Positions 1 to 8,079 of a stretch of 64,000 bases of DNA are shown here, piece by piece. The notes beneath the pieces were generated by a model. The model had not been told where the DNA came from, did no database searches, and saw only the letters and a list, made by a program, of their open reading frames with translations. Location of the stretch: NCBI GenBank assembly GCA_016219965.1, contig JACRJM010000004.1, positions 586,464 to 650,463 of the forward strand. Reading direction: 5' to 3'. The number at the start of each line of letters is the position of its first letter. The stretch's first letter is position 1. Position numbers and translations under genes: made by a program. The stretch comes from Candidatus Schekmanbacteria bacterium. GTDB lineage: Bacteria > Schekmanbacteria > GWA2-38-11 > J061.

Positions 1-26
1 GAAAAAATGGTATTTTGGTTTTTTAA

Positions 27-2675
27 TCATTTTTTATTTTCAATGATTTCGTATATTTTATTTAGCGCAGCGTCAAGTGCTGCGGCATTTTTACCTCCAG
101 CCTGTGCAAAATCTGCTCTTCCCCCTCCGCTTCCGTCAATTATTGGAGCGATTGTTTTTACCATATCTGATGCGCTGAATCTGTTTGTAAGGTCCTTTGA
201 TACAGCTCCAATGATCGAGACCTTTCCATCAAAATCAGCACCGCTTACAACTATACCTGAGGCAATCTTCCTTAAAGCTTCTTCAGTTAATGTGCGCTGC
301 TCCTGTATTGATGAGCAGGGGATTTTCCCTGTAATTACCTGTATGCCGTTTATCTCTCTTTTCATATCTGCAAAACCTGCAACACTCTGTTTTGACCCTG
401 ATGCCCTCAGGAATTCGATTTCTTTTTCAAGTTTCTTTTGCGTCTCAAGAAGCTTGCTTATTTTTTCTAAGACATTCTCCCTTCCTGTTTTAAGAAGGCC
501 CGCGATATTATCTATTTTCTTTTCCAGGCCTTTAACCAGAGCATATGCTTCTTTCCCTGTACAGCCCTCAATCCTGCGTACTCCGCTTGCTACCGCTTTT
601 TCAGAGATTATCTTAAAGAATCCAATATCCCCTGTAGCGTTTATGTGGGTGCCTCCGCATAGTTCGCGGCTGAAAGTGTTGACCTTTACCACACGCACTG
701 TGTCAGAATATTTCTCATCAAAGAGCGCTGTCGCCCCTTCTTTTATAGCATCTTCTATCTTCATTATGTCTGTTTTGACAGGAAGGTTTTCTCTTATTAC
801 CTTGTTAACAAGCTCTTCAATCTGCTCAAGCTCATCATCCTCAAGTCTTGAGAAATGCGTAAAGTCGAATCTGAACCTGTCCGGCGCTACAAGGGAACCT
901 GCCTGATTTACATGTGAGCCGATTATCTGTTTCAGCGCCGAATGGAGTATGTGTGTAGAAGTGTGATTGAGTCTGATGCTCCCGCGTCTTTCTTCATCTA
1001 TATTGCATGTTACCTTCATCCCTTCGGTGAGTGAACCTTCTGTTACAGTACCCTGATGTATTATTATTCCTCCGAATGGTTTTATTGCACTCGTTACAGT
1101 AAAGAGAGTTCCGTTTGAAAAGATTGTCCCGGTGTCGCCAACCTGACCACCTGATTCGCCGTAAAAAGTGGTGGCATCCAGAATAATGTCAGCCTTCTCG
1201 CCTTTATTGACTGATTTTACAGTTTTGCCATCCTTTATTATTTTAACCACTGATGCGTCAGCTATATTTTTTTCATATCCGAGGAAAAGTGTCTCTTTTA
1301 CTCCCTCAAGGAGTTTGCGTACTGCTTCCTGAGAGGATTCCCCCATTTTGGCGTCACGTGATTTCCGCGCCATTGACTTTTGTGCTTCCATGTGATGGGC
1401 AAAATCCTCATAATCAATGTCAATCTGGAAATCTTTCAGTATCTCTGCTGTGAGATCAATTGGGAATCCGTAAGTATCATAAAGTTTGAAAGCCATTTCT
1501 CCGGGGAATCTGTTTATATCTCTGCTTTTCCCTCTAAGCTCCTCTATTAATGAATGAAGCATTTCCAAACCCTGTGTCAGAGTTGCAGCAAATTTCTTTT
1601 CCTCGTTCTGTACGATACCTGTGATTGAACTTTTTGCCCCGAGCAGTTCTGAATAGGGTTCTGACATGAAATCAATTACGCCGAGGCAGAGTTCGCTGAA
1701 AAACTGCCTTTCGATACCGAGCATCTTCCCGTGACGAAGTGCTCTCCGAAGTATCCTCCTCAGGACATATCCGCGCCCTTCATTGGACGGGAGCACTCCA
1801 TCTGATATAAGAAAGGTCGCTGCCCTTGCATGATCAATGATGACCCTGATTGAAACATCATTTACCGGGTCAACAGCATATTTGCACCCTGCGATACTGC
1901 ATACTGTTTCTATAAGTGGTTTAAATAGGTCGGTGTCGAAGTTAGAGCCCACTCCCTGAAGTATAGCTGTAGCTCTTTCAAGCCCCATTCCTGTGTCGAT
2001 GCTTGGTTTGGGAAGAGGTGTGAGTATGCCTTCCTGACTTCGGTTAAATTGCATGAAAACAAGGTTCCAGAGTTCAAGGTATCTGTCGCAGTCACAGCCC
2101 AATGCGCACTCAGGTTTTCCGCATCCTGTTCCCGGACCCTGGTCTATTATTATTTCCGAGCATGGACCGCATGGCCCTGTGTCCCCCATCTGCCAGAAGT
2201 TGTCTTTTTCTCCCATTCCGACAATCCTGCTCTCCGGGACTCCCATCTTCGTCGCCCAGAGTTTATGCGCTTCATCGTCATCTTTATAGACTGTAACCCA
2301 GAGCCTGTCTTTGGGGAGTTTTAAAACATCAGTCAGCAGTTCCCAGCCGAACTCTATCGCTTGTTCTTTGAAGTAATCTCCGAATGAGAAATTTCCGAGC
2401 ATTTCAAAGAACGTATGGTGGCGGTTTGTTTTGCCTACGACTTCAAGGTCATTGTGCTTTCCCCCTGCGCGGACGCATTTCTGCACTGTCGTTGCCCGCT
2501 TGTAATCCCTTACTTCTTCGCCGAGAAATATGCTCTTGAACTGTACCATTCCGGCATTGGTAAAAAGCAGGGTAGGGTCTTTCTGGGGAACGAGAGAGGA
2601 TGAAGAGAGCACTTTGTGTCCACGTTCCTCGAAATATGTCAGAAAACTTTGCCTTACATCTTTGCCTGTCAACAT
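27..2675 (-). CDS. alaS: Alanine--tRNA ligase
   Basis: This cytosolic class II aminoacyl-tRNA synthetase charges tRNA-Ala with alanine and clears mischarged Ser/Gly-tRNA. The 882 residues match the usual family length of about 875. The N-terminal catalytic domain is followed by an editing domain with the zinc motif HTSTH near residue 571 and CGGTH near residue 671. The C-terminal DHHA1 domain carries the glycine-rich GSGGGR...AQAGG signature. The ATG is preceded by an AAGGA Shine-Dalgarno sequence about 8 bases upstream. It is transcribed leftward, divergently from the nitrogenase-like gene, across about 170 bases. Nothing is unusual in the protein. The long open frame on the opposite strand over its 3' end is a shadow. 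Confidence 0.98.
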   Translation of the reverse strand: MLTGKDVRQSFLTYFEERGHKVLSSSSLVPQKDPTLLFTNAGMVQFKSIFLGEEVRDYKRATTVQKCVRAGGKHNDLEVVGKTNRHHTFFEMLGNFSFGDYFKEQAIEFGWELLTDVLKLPKDRLWVTVYKDDDEAHKLWATKMGVPESRIVGMGEKDNFWQMGDTGPCGPCSEIIIDQGPGTGCGKPECALGCDCDRYLELWNLVFMQFNRSQEGILTPLPKPSIDTGMGLERATAILQGVGSNFDTDLFKPLIETVCSIAGCKYAVDPVNDVSIRVIIDHARAATFLISDGVLPSNEGRGYVLRRILRRALRHGKMLGIERQFFSELCLGVIDFMSEPYSELLGAKSSITGIVQNEEKKFAATLTQGLEMLHSLIEELRGKSRDINRFPGEMAFKLYDTYGFPIDLTAEILKDFQIDIDYEDFAHHMEAQKSMARKSRDAKMGESSQEAVRKLLEGVKETLFLGYEKNIADASVVKIIKDGKTVKSVNKGEKADIILDATTFYGESGGQVGDTGTIFSNGTLFTVTSAIKPFGGIIIHQGTVTEGSLTEGMKVTCNIDEERRGSIRLNHTSTHILHSALKQIIGSHVNQAGSLVAPDRFRFDFTHFSRLEDDELEQIEELVNKVIRENLPVKTDIMKIEDAIKEGATALFDEKYSDTVRVVKVNTFSRELCGGTHINATGDIGFFKIISEKAVASGVRRIEGCTGKEAYALVKGLEKKIDNIAGLLKTGRENVLEKISKLLETQKKLEKEIEFLRASGSKQSVAGFADMKREINGIQVITGKIPCSSIQEQRTLTEEALRKIASGIVVSGADFDGKVSIIGAVSKDLTNRFSASDMVKTIAPIIDGSGGGRADFAQAGGKNAAALDAALNKIYEIIENKK

Positions 2676-2843
2676 TCTATATCCTTAAATTCAGTCCCTA
2701 TCTTTATATTCATTTGAACGGAGAATGCTGTAATGGAAAAACACCCCCGAGTCAAGGGGAAACCTTGCTCTTGAATAAAGCCTTTCTTTCATATAACTAT
2801 TAGAAAAATCAAAAAATGGTATTTGTTTGGATGATGAATAAAA

Positions 2844-4271
2844 ATGCATGATTATGACAATGAAAAAGGAAGGCATCACTGTGGAATTGCGGGTGATGCG
2901 CGGACGGGAACGTTTTCGGGGAAGGTGAGTGATTTTCTCCGCTTGATGCTTTCCGAGGACGTGACTTACGTAAACAGGAAATCCTGTCAGTCGTTAAACA
3001 CTCCGATCATGAGTCTTTGCCCCATGTATGCGGCATATACGCTTCTTTACAGGATAAAGGGAAGCATCTGTCTTGTCCATGGTCCGATAGGATGCTCTAT
3101 GAACAGGAACATAGTTTCATTCCTTGGTGGAGAGATCCAATATCTCGCCCCTGAAATCTCAGATCCTTCTGAGCACAAGGCGTACACTACAAACATAAAC
3201 GAGCAGGACATTATATTCGGGGGAGAAGAGAAGCTCTTCGATGCCATAGTTGAAATCACGAATCGGATTTCCCCGAGGGTGATATGGGTTTTCAGGACCT
3301 GCCCCACTTCAATAACCGGAGATGATGTCGCTTCAGTGGCAGCGCGGGCTGAAAAGAAAACCGGATGCACTGTTAAAGGGATTAACTGTGAAGGGCTTAA
3401 AAGCGCAGACTGGCGAAAGGGATATAGTCTTGCCTATGAGAAACTTATAGAGATGCTTAGAGTGCCTGAAGTAAAAAACGACGCAGTTAACATCATAAAC
3501 ATGGCATCAGTAACCCGCGCTGACATGAACGAGTTCAACAGAGTTTTTTCGCGGATGGATATAGTTCCTTCCTATATGCCATATTATTCTTCGATTGATG
3601 AGATCGAGAAAGCGGCAGAATCATCTTTTAATGCGGTGATTTGTGGGTCAGGTGGGAATTTCTTTGCCGGGATGATGAAAGAAAAATTTAAAATGGATTA
3701 TGTCTCAGGCCTCCAGCCATTGGGAATAGGTGAAAGCAGGAAATGGTTTGGTTCGATAGCAGAGATGGCGGGGAAGGGGGAGAAAGTTGTAAACGATGAA
3801 GCAGATTCAGCAAATAGAGAGATTGAAAAATACAAAGAGCTCTTAAATGGAAAACGAGCTTTCATCGCAGGAGGTTCAGAAAGAGCACTTGCAGTTCTTA
3901 ATTTGTGTATTGAAACAGGTATGAAACCAATAGGTATTTCATTATATCACTTTGATAAAAATACCGCTTTCAGGTTAAAGGAAATTACTGATGGGTACGG
4001 CGAAGATTTTCAGATCTTTGCGGGACAGAATCTACACGAACAGGAAAAGTTTTTAAAGGAAACAAAAGTCGATCTGTTTCTTGGCAACAGGATGGTGAAT
4101 AACAGGATAATGGCTTTGAACATCCCCTCTATGCCTCTTAATAATTATGGCTCAACAGGTCCGCACCTCGGTTTTAAAGGAGCTCTATCATTTGCGAGCC
4201 AGATGGCAAAGGCGGTAATGTCTCCAAGGGCCCTGATTCTTGATAAGCTTGCAGAGTATTTAAATGAATGA
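2844..4271 (+). CDS. Orphan nitrogenase component 1-like protein (NifD/NifE-type)
   Basis: The 475-residue protein belongs to the oxidoreductase/nitrogenase component 1 family. Three cysteines lie where the NifD P-cluster ligands lie: C59, C84 within HGPIGC, and C153 within CPTSITGDD. The family segment DIIFGGEEKLFDAI is present near residue 122. C267 in VICGSGG aligns with the cofactor-binding cysteine of NifD/NifE. Near the C-terminus, H441 in GPHLGF sits one position from where NifD has its cofactor histidine. No NifH-like reductase, NifK/NifN partner or cofactor assembly gene occurs in the window. The substrate is unknown; a maturation scaffold, a reductase of a non-N2 substrate, or a paralogue serving a remote operon are all possible. 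Family assignment is firm, function is not. Confidence 0.85.
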   Translation: MHDYDNEKGRHHCGIAGDARTGTFSGKVSDFLRLMLSEDVTYVNRKSCQSLNTPIMSLCPMYAAYTLLYRIKGSICLVHGPIGCSMNRNIVSFLGGEIQYLAPEISDPSEHKAYTTNINEQDIIFGGEEKLFDAIVEITNRISPRVIWVFRTCPTSITGDDVASVAARAEKKTGCTVKGINCEGLKSADWRKGYSLAYEKLIEMLRVPEVKNDAVNIINMASVTRADMNEFNRVFSRMDIVPSYMPYYSSIDEIEKAAESSFNAVICGSGGNFFAGMMKEKFKMDYVSGLQPLGIGESRKWFGSIAEMAGKGEKVVNDEADSANREIEKYKELLNGKRAFIAGGSERALAVLNLCIETGMKPIGISLYHFDKNTAFRLKEITDGYGEDFQIFAGQNLHEQEKFLKETKVDLFLGNRMVNNRIMALNIPSMPLNNYGSTGPHLGFKGALSFASQMAKAVMSPRALILDKLAEYLNE

Positions 4272-4318
4272 ACAATCCCGAAGCAAGCTGTAAGGTATCC
4301 AAACACTAATACACCGTT

Positions 4319-4389
4319 GTCATTCCGCACTTGATGCGGAATCCAGTTTTTGTCATTATTTCTGGATCCCCGCTTTCGCGGGGATGACA
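4319..4389. repeat. Dispersed palindromic repeat R1, full copy
   Basis: A two-hairpin intergenic repeat. The first half is a palindrome around CCGCACTTGATGCGG and the second is GGATCCCCGC-TTTC-GCGGGG followed by ATGACA. A second full-length copy lies at 61564-61635, and its second hairpin recurs inside composite repeats at 55293-55320 and 57838-57864. It lies just behind the nitrogenase-like gene, where its hairpins could act as a transcription barrier. Confidence 0.85.
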
Positions 4390-4442
4390 TAAAAAAATAA
4401 GGATGACACAAAAAAAGAAACAGGAATGATTAAAAATTGCCT

Positions 4443-5867
4443 CTAAACATTAGGAAGTGAGATGTTGTATGGAATGGAGAAGATAACTTTTAGACCGCCA
4501 GGTTCAGCCCTTTTTGCCCATATCTTACCGCCGTGGATTTCCACTATCTGTTTTGCTATGGCAAGACCTAATCCGCTTCCTCCTGTCTCGCGGTTTCTTG
4601 ATTTGTCTGTGCGGTAGAATCTTTCAAATATCTCGCCCATCTCGTTATCTGAAACTCCGGTACCATTGTCAGCAATACTTATTTCTACACTGTCTTCTTT
4701 TTTCAACACAGTTATATCAATGACTCCATAGGAGTTTACGAACTTCATGGAATTGTCAATGATATTGCTAATAGCCCTTCCGATTCTTCTTCCATCAATT
4801 AAAACCAGGGGAATATTCTCATCGCATTGCAGATTAATCTTTAATCCATTCGTTAATGCCGTGGGCATTGCTTTTGCAACAACTTCACGTACAAGGTCAT
4901 CTATCTTTACCTGCCACAGATCAAGCTTGGTTTTTCCTAATTCAAGCTTTGAAAGTTCAAGCAGGTCTCCTATGAGAAGATTAAGTTCATCTACTTCATC
5001 ATTTATTAGTTTCAGATAATTCTTGCGGTCATCCTCATCGGTGGCATCTGCCATAAGCATTTCAGATGCGGTTTTGATCCTTGCAAGTGGTGAACGAAGT
5101 TCATGAGAAATATCTGCTGTGAGCTCCATCCTTGCTTTCGCCATATTTGAAATCCTTATTGACATCTCGTTGAAATTTCTTCCAAGTTCACCAAGTTCAT
5201 CCATGCTTTTTATATCAACCTGGTAGCCAAGCGCTCCCTCAGCCATTTTTTTAGTTCCCTCCCTTAACTTTGTTACCGGAGTTGTCAGAAGCTTTGACAT
5301 AAAGTAAGCAAGGATACATATTGTGATAGTTTCTACAAGAATTCCAAAAAGAAGATTGCCGCGAAGTCTTTGGGGGTTGGTTTTGGGATACGATACCTGA
5401 AGTATTGCCACCGGCTGCCTGCCTATTGATATAGGGACAGATATATCTACGGTGCTTCTGAACCAGCCACTATGACCTCCTTCAATCATTATTCCTTTAG
5501 AAATGATAGATGAGATTTTTTCGACGCTGAGATATTGCGAAATAATTTTATTGTCAGGCATTTCATTTATAACTGTCTGTCCATCCATGTCTATTATGCG
5601 TGCGGGCTTGCCGCAATCATAAATAAGTTTCTTAAGTACAATATTATTTTGTAGTGCATTATGGTAAGTTTCACCGGATATAGATATGATTTCCGCTGCT
5701 TTCGCCGCAAGGATAATAGCATCATTTTGAAGTGATGTACGGATTTCTCTGGATATGGATTCGGGAGTTTCTGCAAAGCGATATATAAGAAGTATTACGC
5801 CGCTGGAAAGTACTATGTACATTAAGAATGCAATCAGCACTTTCCAGAAGATGCTGACTCTGATCAT
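4443..5867 (-). CDS. Two-component sensor histidine kinase (HAMP type)
   Basis: Inner-membrane sensor kinase of 474 residues. It has an N-terminal membrane helix (about residues 8-29), a periplasmic sensing region (about 30-170), a second helix (about 171-193) and a HAMP linker. The HisKA box ADISHELRSPLAR has the phospho-acceptor H255, and the HATPase domain shows the N, G1 (DNGTGVS) and G2 (GGSGLGLAI) boxes. The order matches CpxA/BaeS-like envelope-stress kinases. Its start codon overlaps the stop of the response regulator gene by 4 bases, so the two are translationally coupled. The signal is unknown. The neighbouring metal-chelatase-like gene makes a metal or envelope stimulus plausible, but this is inference. 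Confidence 0.93.
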   Translation of the reverse strand: MIRVSIFWKVLIAFLMYIVLSSGVILLIYRFAETPESISREIRTSLQNDAIILAAKAAEIISISGETYHNALQNNIVLKKLIYDCGKPARIIDMDGQTVINEMPDNKIISQYLSVEKISSIISKGIMIEGGHSGWFRSTVDISVPISIGRQPVAILQVSYPKTNPQRLRGNLLFGILVETITICILAYFMSKLLTTPVTKLREGTKKMAEGALGYQVDIKSMDELGELGRNFNEMSIRISNMAKARMELTADISHELRSPLARIKTASEMLMADATDEDDRKNYLKLINDEVDELNLLIGDLLELSKLELGKTKLDLWQVKIDDLVREVVAKAMPTALTNGLKINLQCDENIPLVLIDGRRIGRAISNIIDNSMKFVNSYGVIDITVLKKEDSVEISIADNGTGVSDNEMGEIFERFYRTDKSRNRETGGSGLGLAIAKQIVEIHGGKIWAKRAEPGGLKVIFSIPYNISLPNV

Positions 5868-6568
5868 TCCTCCGGCTCCGAGAATTTGTAACCTACTCCC
5901 CAGACAGTAATAATGTAAACCGGTTCTTTGGCAGTGTCGTTTATCTTTTGTCTTAGATGACTTATGTGTATGTCAACGGAGCGGTCAAATGGAGTGAGTT
6001 CTCTGCCGCGGATCTCATCGAGAAGCTGGTCTCGTGTAAAAACGCGTCCCGGGTTTGAGGCAAGTAAAGTTAAAAGTGCAAACTCAGTCGCCGTAAGTTC
6101 AATCTTTTCTTCATCAACTATCACCTCATGTTTTTTGAGATTAATTGAAAAAGTTTTAAACTTTAAAATATCATTTCTGCTCTTTTCTTTCTGAATTGTC
6201 TTGCCTGATCTCCTGAGCAGCGCCCTTACGCGTGCAGAAAGCTCCCTTAGGCTGAAAGGTTTGCTTATATAATCATCTGCTCCTACTTCAAGACCTACAA
6301 CTACGTCAGTTTCTTCCCCCCGGGCAGATAGGATCAGTATAGGGACGTTTGATTTCTTTCTTATTTCTCTGCAGACTTCAAGGCCATCGATCTTCGGTAG
6401 CATAAGATCGAGGATGATGAGGTCAGGGTTATCTTTCTGAGAAAGGTCAAGACCTGTCTCACCGTCAAAAGCCCCTGAGATAATATAACCATCTCTTTCA
6501 AGATAATTCTTTACCATGGAGAAAAGTTTTTTATCATCATCGATTATCAGGACTTTTTTATCTGTCAT
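5864..6568 (-). CDS. OmpR/PhoB-family response regulator
   Basis: DNA-binding response regulator of 234 residues with an N-terminal receiver domain and a C-terminal winged helix. The acidic pocket IDDD, the phospho-acceptor D54 in LDLMLP and the lysine in SKPFSLREL are all present. The C-terminal domain has the OmpR recognition pattern DRSVDIHISHLRQK. I start it at the ATG read as MTDKK because a GGGGAG Shine-Dalgarno lies about 10 bases upstream of it; an in-frame ATG 21 bases earlier has no such site. It forms an overlapping pair with the kinase downstream. An imperfect palindrome just upstream may be its own operator. Confidence 0.93.
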   Translation of the reverse strand: MTDKKVLIIDDDKKLFSMVKNYLERDGYIISGAFDGETGLDLSQKDNPDLIILDLMLPKIDGLEVCREIRKKSNVPILILSARGEETDVVVGLEVGADDYISKPFSLRELSARVRALLRRSGKTIQKEKSRNDILKFKTFSINLKKHEVIVDEEKIELTATEFALLTLLASNPGRVFTRDQLLDEIRGRELTPFDRSVDIHISHLRQKINDTAKEPVYIITVWGVGYKFSEPEE

Positions 6569-6616
6569 AGTAGATATCTCTCCCCTCATGGTTTTTCATA
6601 CTACAGCAAGTAGAAT

Positions 6617-6637
6617 CTTCACATATCATATATGAAG
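6617..6637. promoter_or_regulatory. Imperfect palindrome upstream of the response regulator
   Basis: A 21-base near-palindrome with outer arms CTTCA/TGAAG and a single mismatched pair around the centre. It lies about 50 bases before the response regulator start, in an AT-rich region where a promoter is expected. Autoregulation by the response regulator is an inference; OmpR-family proteins more often bind direct repeats. Confidence 0.35.
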
Positions 6638-6687
6638 CATATTTTAAATCAAAGAACTGCGAATGGAAACTGAAATATTTATAATAA

Positions 6688-6723
6688 AAAGGCGGGGAGA
6701 GATTGATGTCTTTCCCCGCCTTT
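6688..6723 (-). terminator. Intrinsic terminator of the CbiX-like gene
   Basis: A GC-rich stem with 11-base perfect arms (AAAGGCGGGGA / TCCCCGCCTTT), extended inward by further pairs, is followed on the minus strand by TTTTTATTAT. It lies directly behind the stop of the chelatase-like gene and before the two-component genes. The chelatase gene is therefore probably a separate transcription unit. Confidence 0.85.
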
Positions 6724-6748
6724 AAAGCAGATTGACTTTCTAAGCTGT

Positions 6749-7897
6749 TTAATTCTTCTTTATTTCATCCTGTATTACTTCATGAACCCATCTTGTGAAA
6801 TTCTCATGTGTTGACATTCCTTCAAGATAGGACTTGTATTCAAGTCCGGCAAGGTCAGATTTTATTTTGTGCTGAATCCCGCGGGATGACATAAGAAGTG
6901 CAATGATCAGCGGCTGAAGTTTCTTGCTGTTTGTTTCTTCTATCATCTTTCTGAGCTTTTGCACGTTTCCAGCCCTTATTTCCTTTGGGGCGTCATCCTG
7001 GAGATTAATGCATTTGACATCATTGTAGTTGCCGTCTTTTTTAACTTCTTTAGCAATTCTGCCCATTACTTCGAGTACTTTTGCATTGTCAGCAGGATCT
7101 TCAGGGCCATGACCGACGATATAGACAACTTCATTTTTGGGATCTGTGCTTATCTTCTTTGCAAAGTCAATCATGATTTCAGAGACAAGGGGGTTGTCGT
7201 TCATTTCCGATGCAATTACTATCTTTGCTTCGGTCTTTATCTGCGGGACAGTTGCATAGGAGGCTTTGTTGCTTTTTCCGAATATATATGCCCACTGCCT
7301 GTCAAGTGATGTATTCTCATTAAGAGCTGTGGGAACTACTATTATCTTCTTTGCGCCTGCTGCAACAAGGTCGTTAACGCTTGCCTGCATGTGAGTTGAG
7401 TTGTGCATGCACATTCCAAAACCGATTACAGTCGGAAATGCGCTGGCAATCGGCTTTACTGCATTAATAAGTGTTTCGTCCCATACTTTACCTCCACCGT
7501 GCGCTACTACGAGGACTCCTATATCTCCCTTAAGGCTCTTGTCGCTGATATATGCCTCATAATCTTTGGGCATCATTGCCATGCCTGCGCGTATTTCTGC
7601 ATCTGTCTTACCTTTTAATTGCGGGATTGCCTGTCTCATCTCTTCAACCATTTTGTCATCCATTATCATGTCGCCTTCGCCGTGCGACATACCTGCCATT
7701 CCGGGCATGCCTTCCATAGTTTTAGTCTGCTGGGCACCGGACATGTCCATATCCTTCATCTCCATTGCTCCGGTTCCGCCTGCGGGTTTGCCTTCTTCAG
7801 AATAAACCAACGGAATGCAAAAAAGGAACGATGCTAATAACATTGTGAAGCATGATAGAAAACAGAACCGTACTTTAAGTCTTAATGCCGTCTTCAT
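6749..7897 (-). CDS. Exported CbiX/CbiK-like chelatase with Met/His-rich segment
   Basis: The 382-residue protein has a signal peptide (about residues 1-33), then a Met/His-rich stretch (about 45-79, ten Met plus SHGEG), then two chelatase-like half-domains. The first has VVAHGGG with H133 and the second IVGHGPEDP with H263; a CMHNSTHMQ patch lies between them. This is the fold of sirohydrochlorin cobalto/ferrochelatases, which insert Co or Fe into the tetrapyrrole. Periplasmic CbiK forms are known in sulfate reducers. The Met-rich segment resembles copper- or silver-binding periplasmic proteins. An AGGAG site precedes the ATG. Metal handling at the envelope is inferred; the actual metal and substrate are unknown. 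Confidence 0.75.
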   Translation of the reverse strand: MKTALRLKVRFCFLSCFTMLLASFLFCIPLVYSEEGKPAGGTGAMEMKDMDMSGAQQTKTMEGMPGMAGMSHGEGDMIMDDKMVEEMRQAIPQLKGKTDAEIRAGMAMMPKDYEAYISDKSLKGDIGVLVVAHGGGKVWDETLINAVKPIASAFPTVIGFGMCMHNSTHMQASVNDLVAAGAKKIIVVPTALNENTSLDRQWAYIFGKSNKASYATVPQIKTEAKIVIASEMNDNPLVSEIMIDFAKKISTDPKNEVVYIVGHGPEDPADNAKVLEVMGRIAKEVKKDGNYNDVKCINLQDDAPKEIRAGNVQKLRKMIEETNSKKLQPLIIALLMSSRGIQHKIKSDLAGLEYKSYLEGMSTHENFTRWVHEVIQDEIKKN

Positions 7898-8079
7898 ACT
7901 GATTAATCTCCTTAGTTTAAATTTTATTCTTTAATGTATGAATGTTATACTATTATTTCTATATGAGCTATGAAGATTTTGTAAAATAATATAGAATCTT
8001 TGTAAAAATTGTGCAGCTCTTACTTAGAGATTCTATGTTTTTATAACCTATATTTTTCTTTGATCTAATAAGTATATAA

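Noticed and set aside
7-906. Open frame of 299 codons on the plus strand
   Set aside because: It lies entirely antisense to the conserved 3' part of alaS and has no family pattern; a shadow of codon bias.
2844-4271. Reading the nitrogenase-like gene as BchN/ChlN of chlorophyll synthesis
   Set aside because: No other photosynthesis gene is present, and the HGPIGC/CPTSITGDD context and the C267 region look closer to NifD/NifE.
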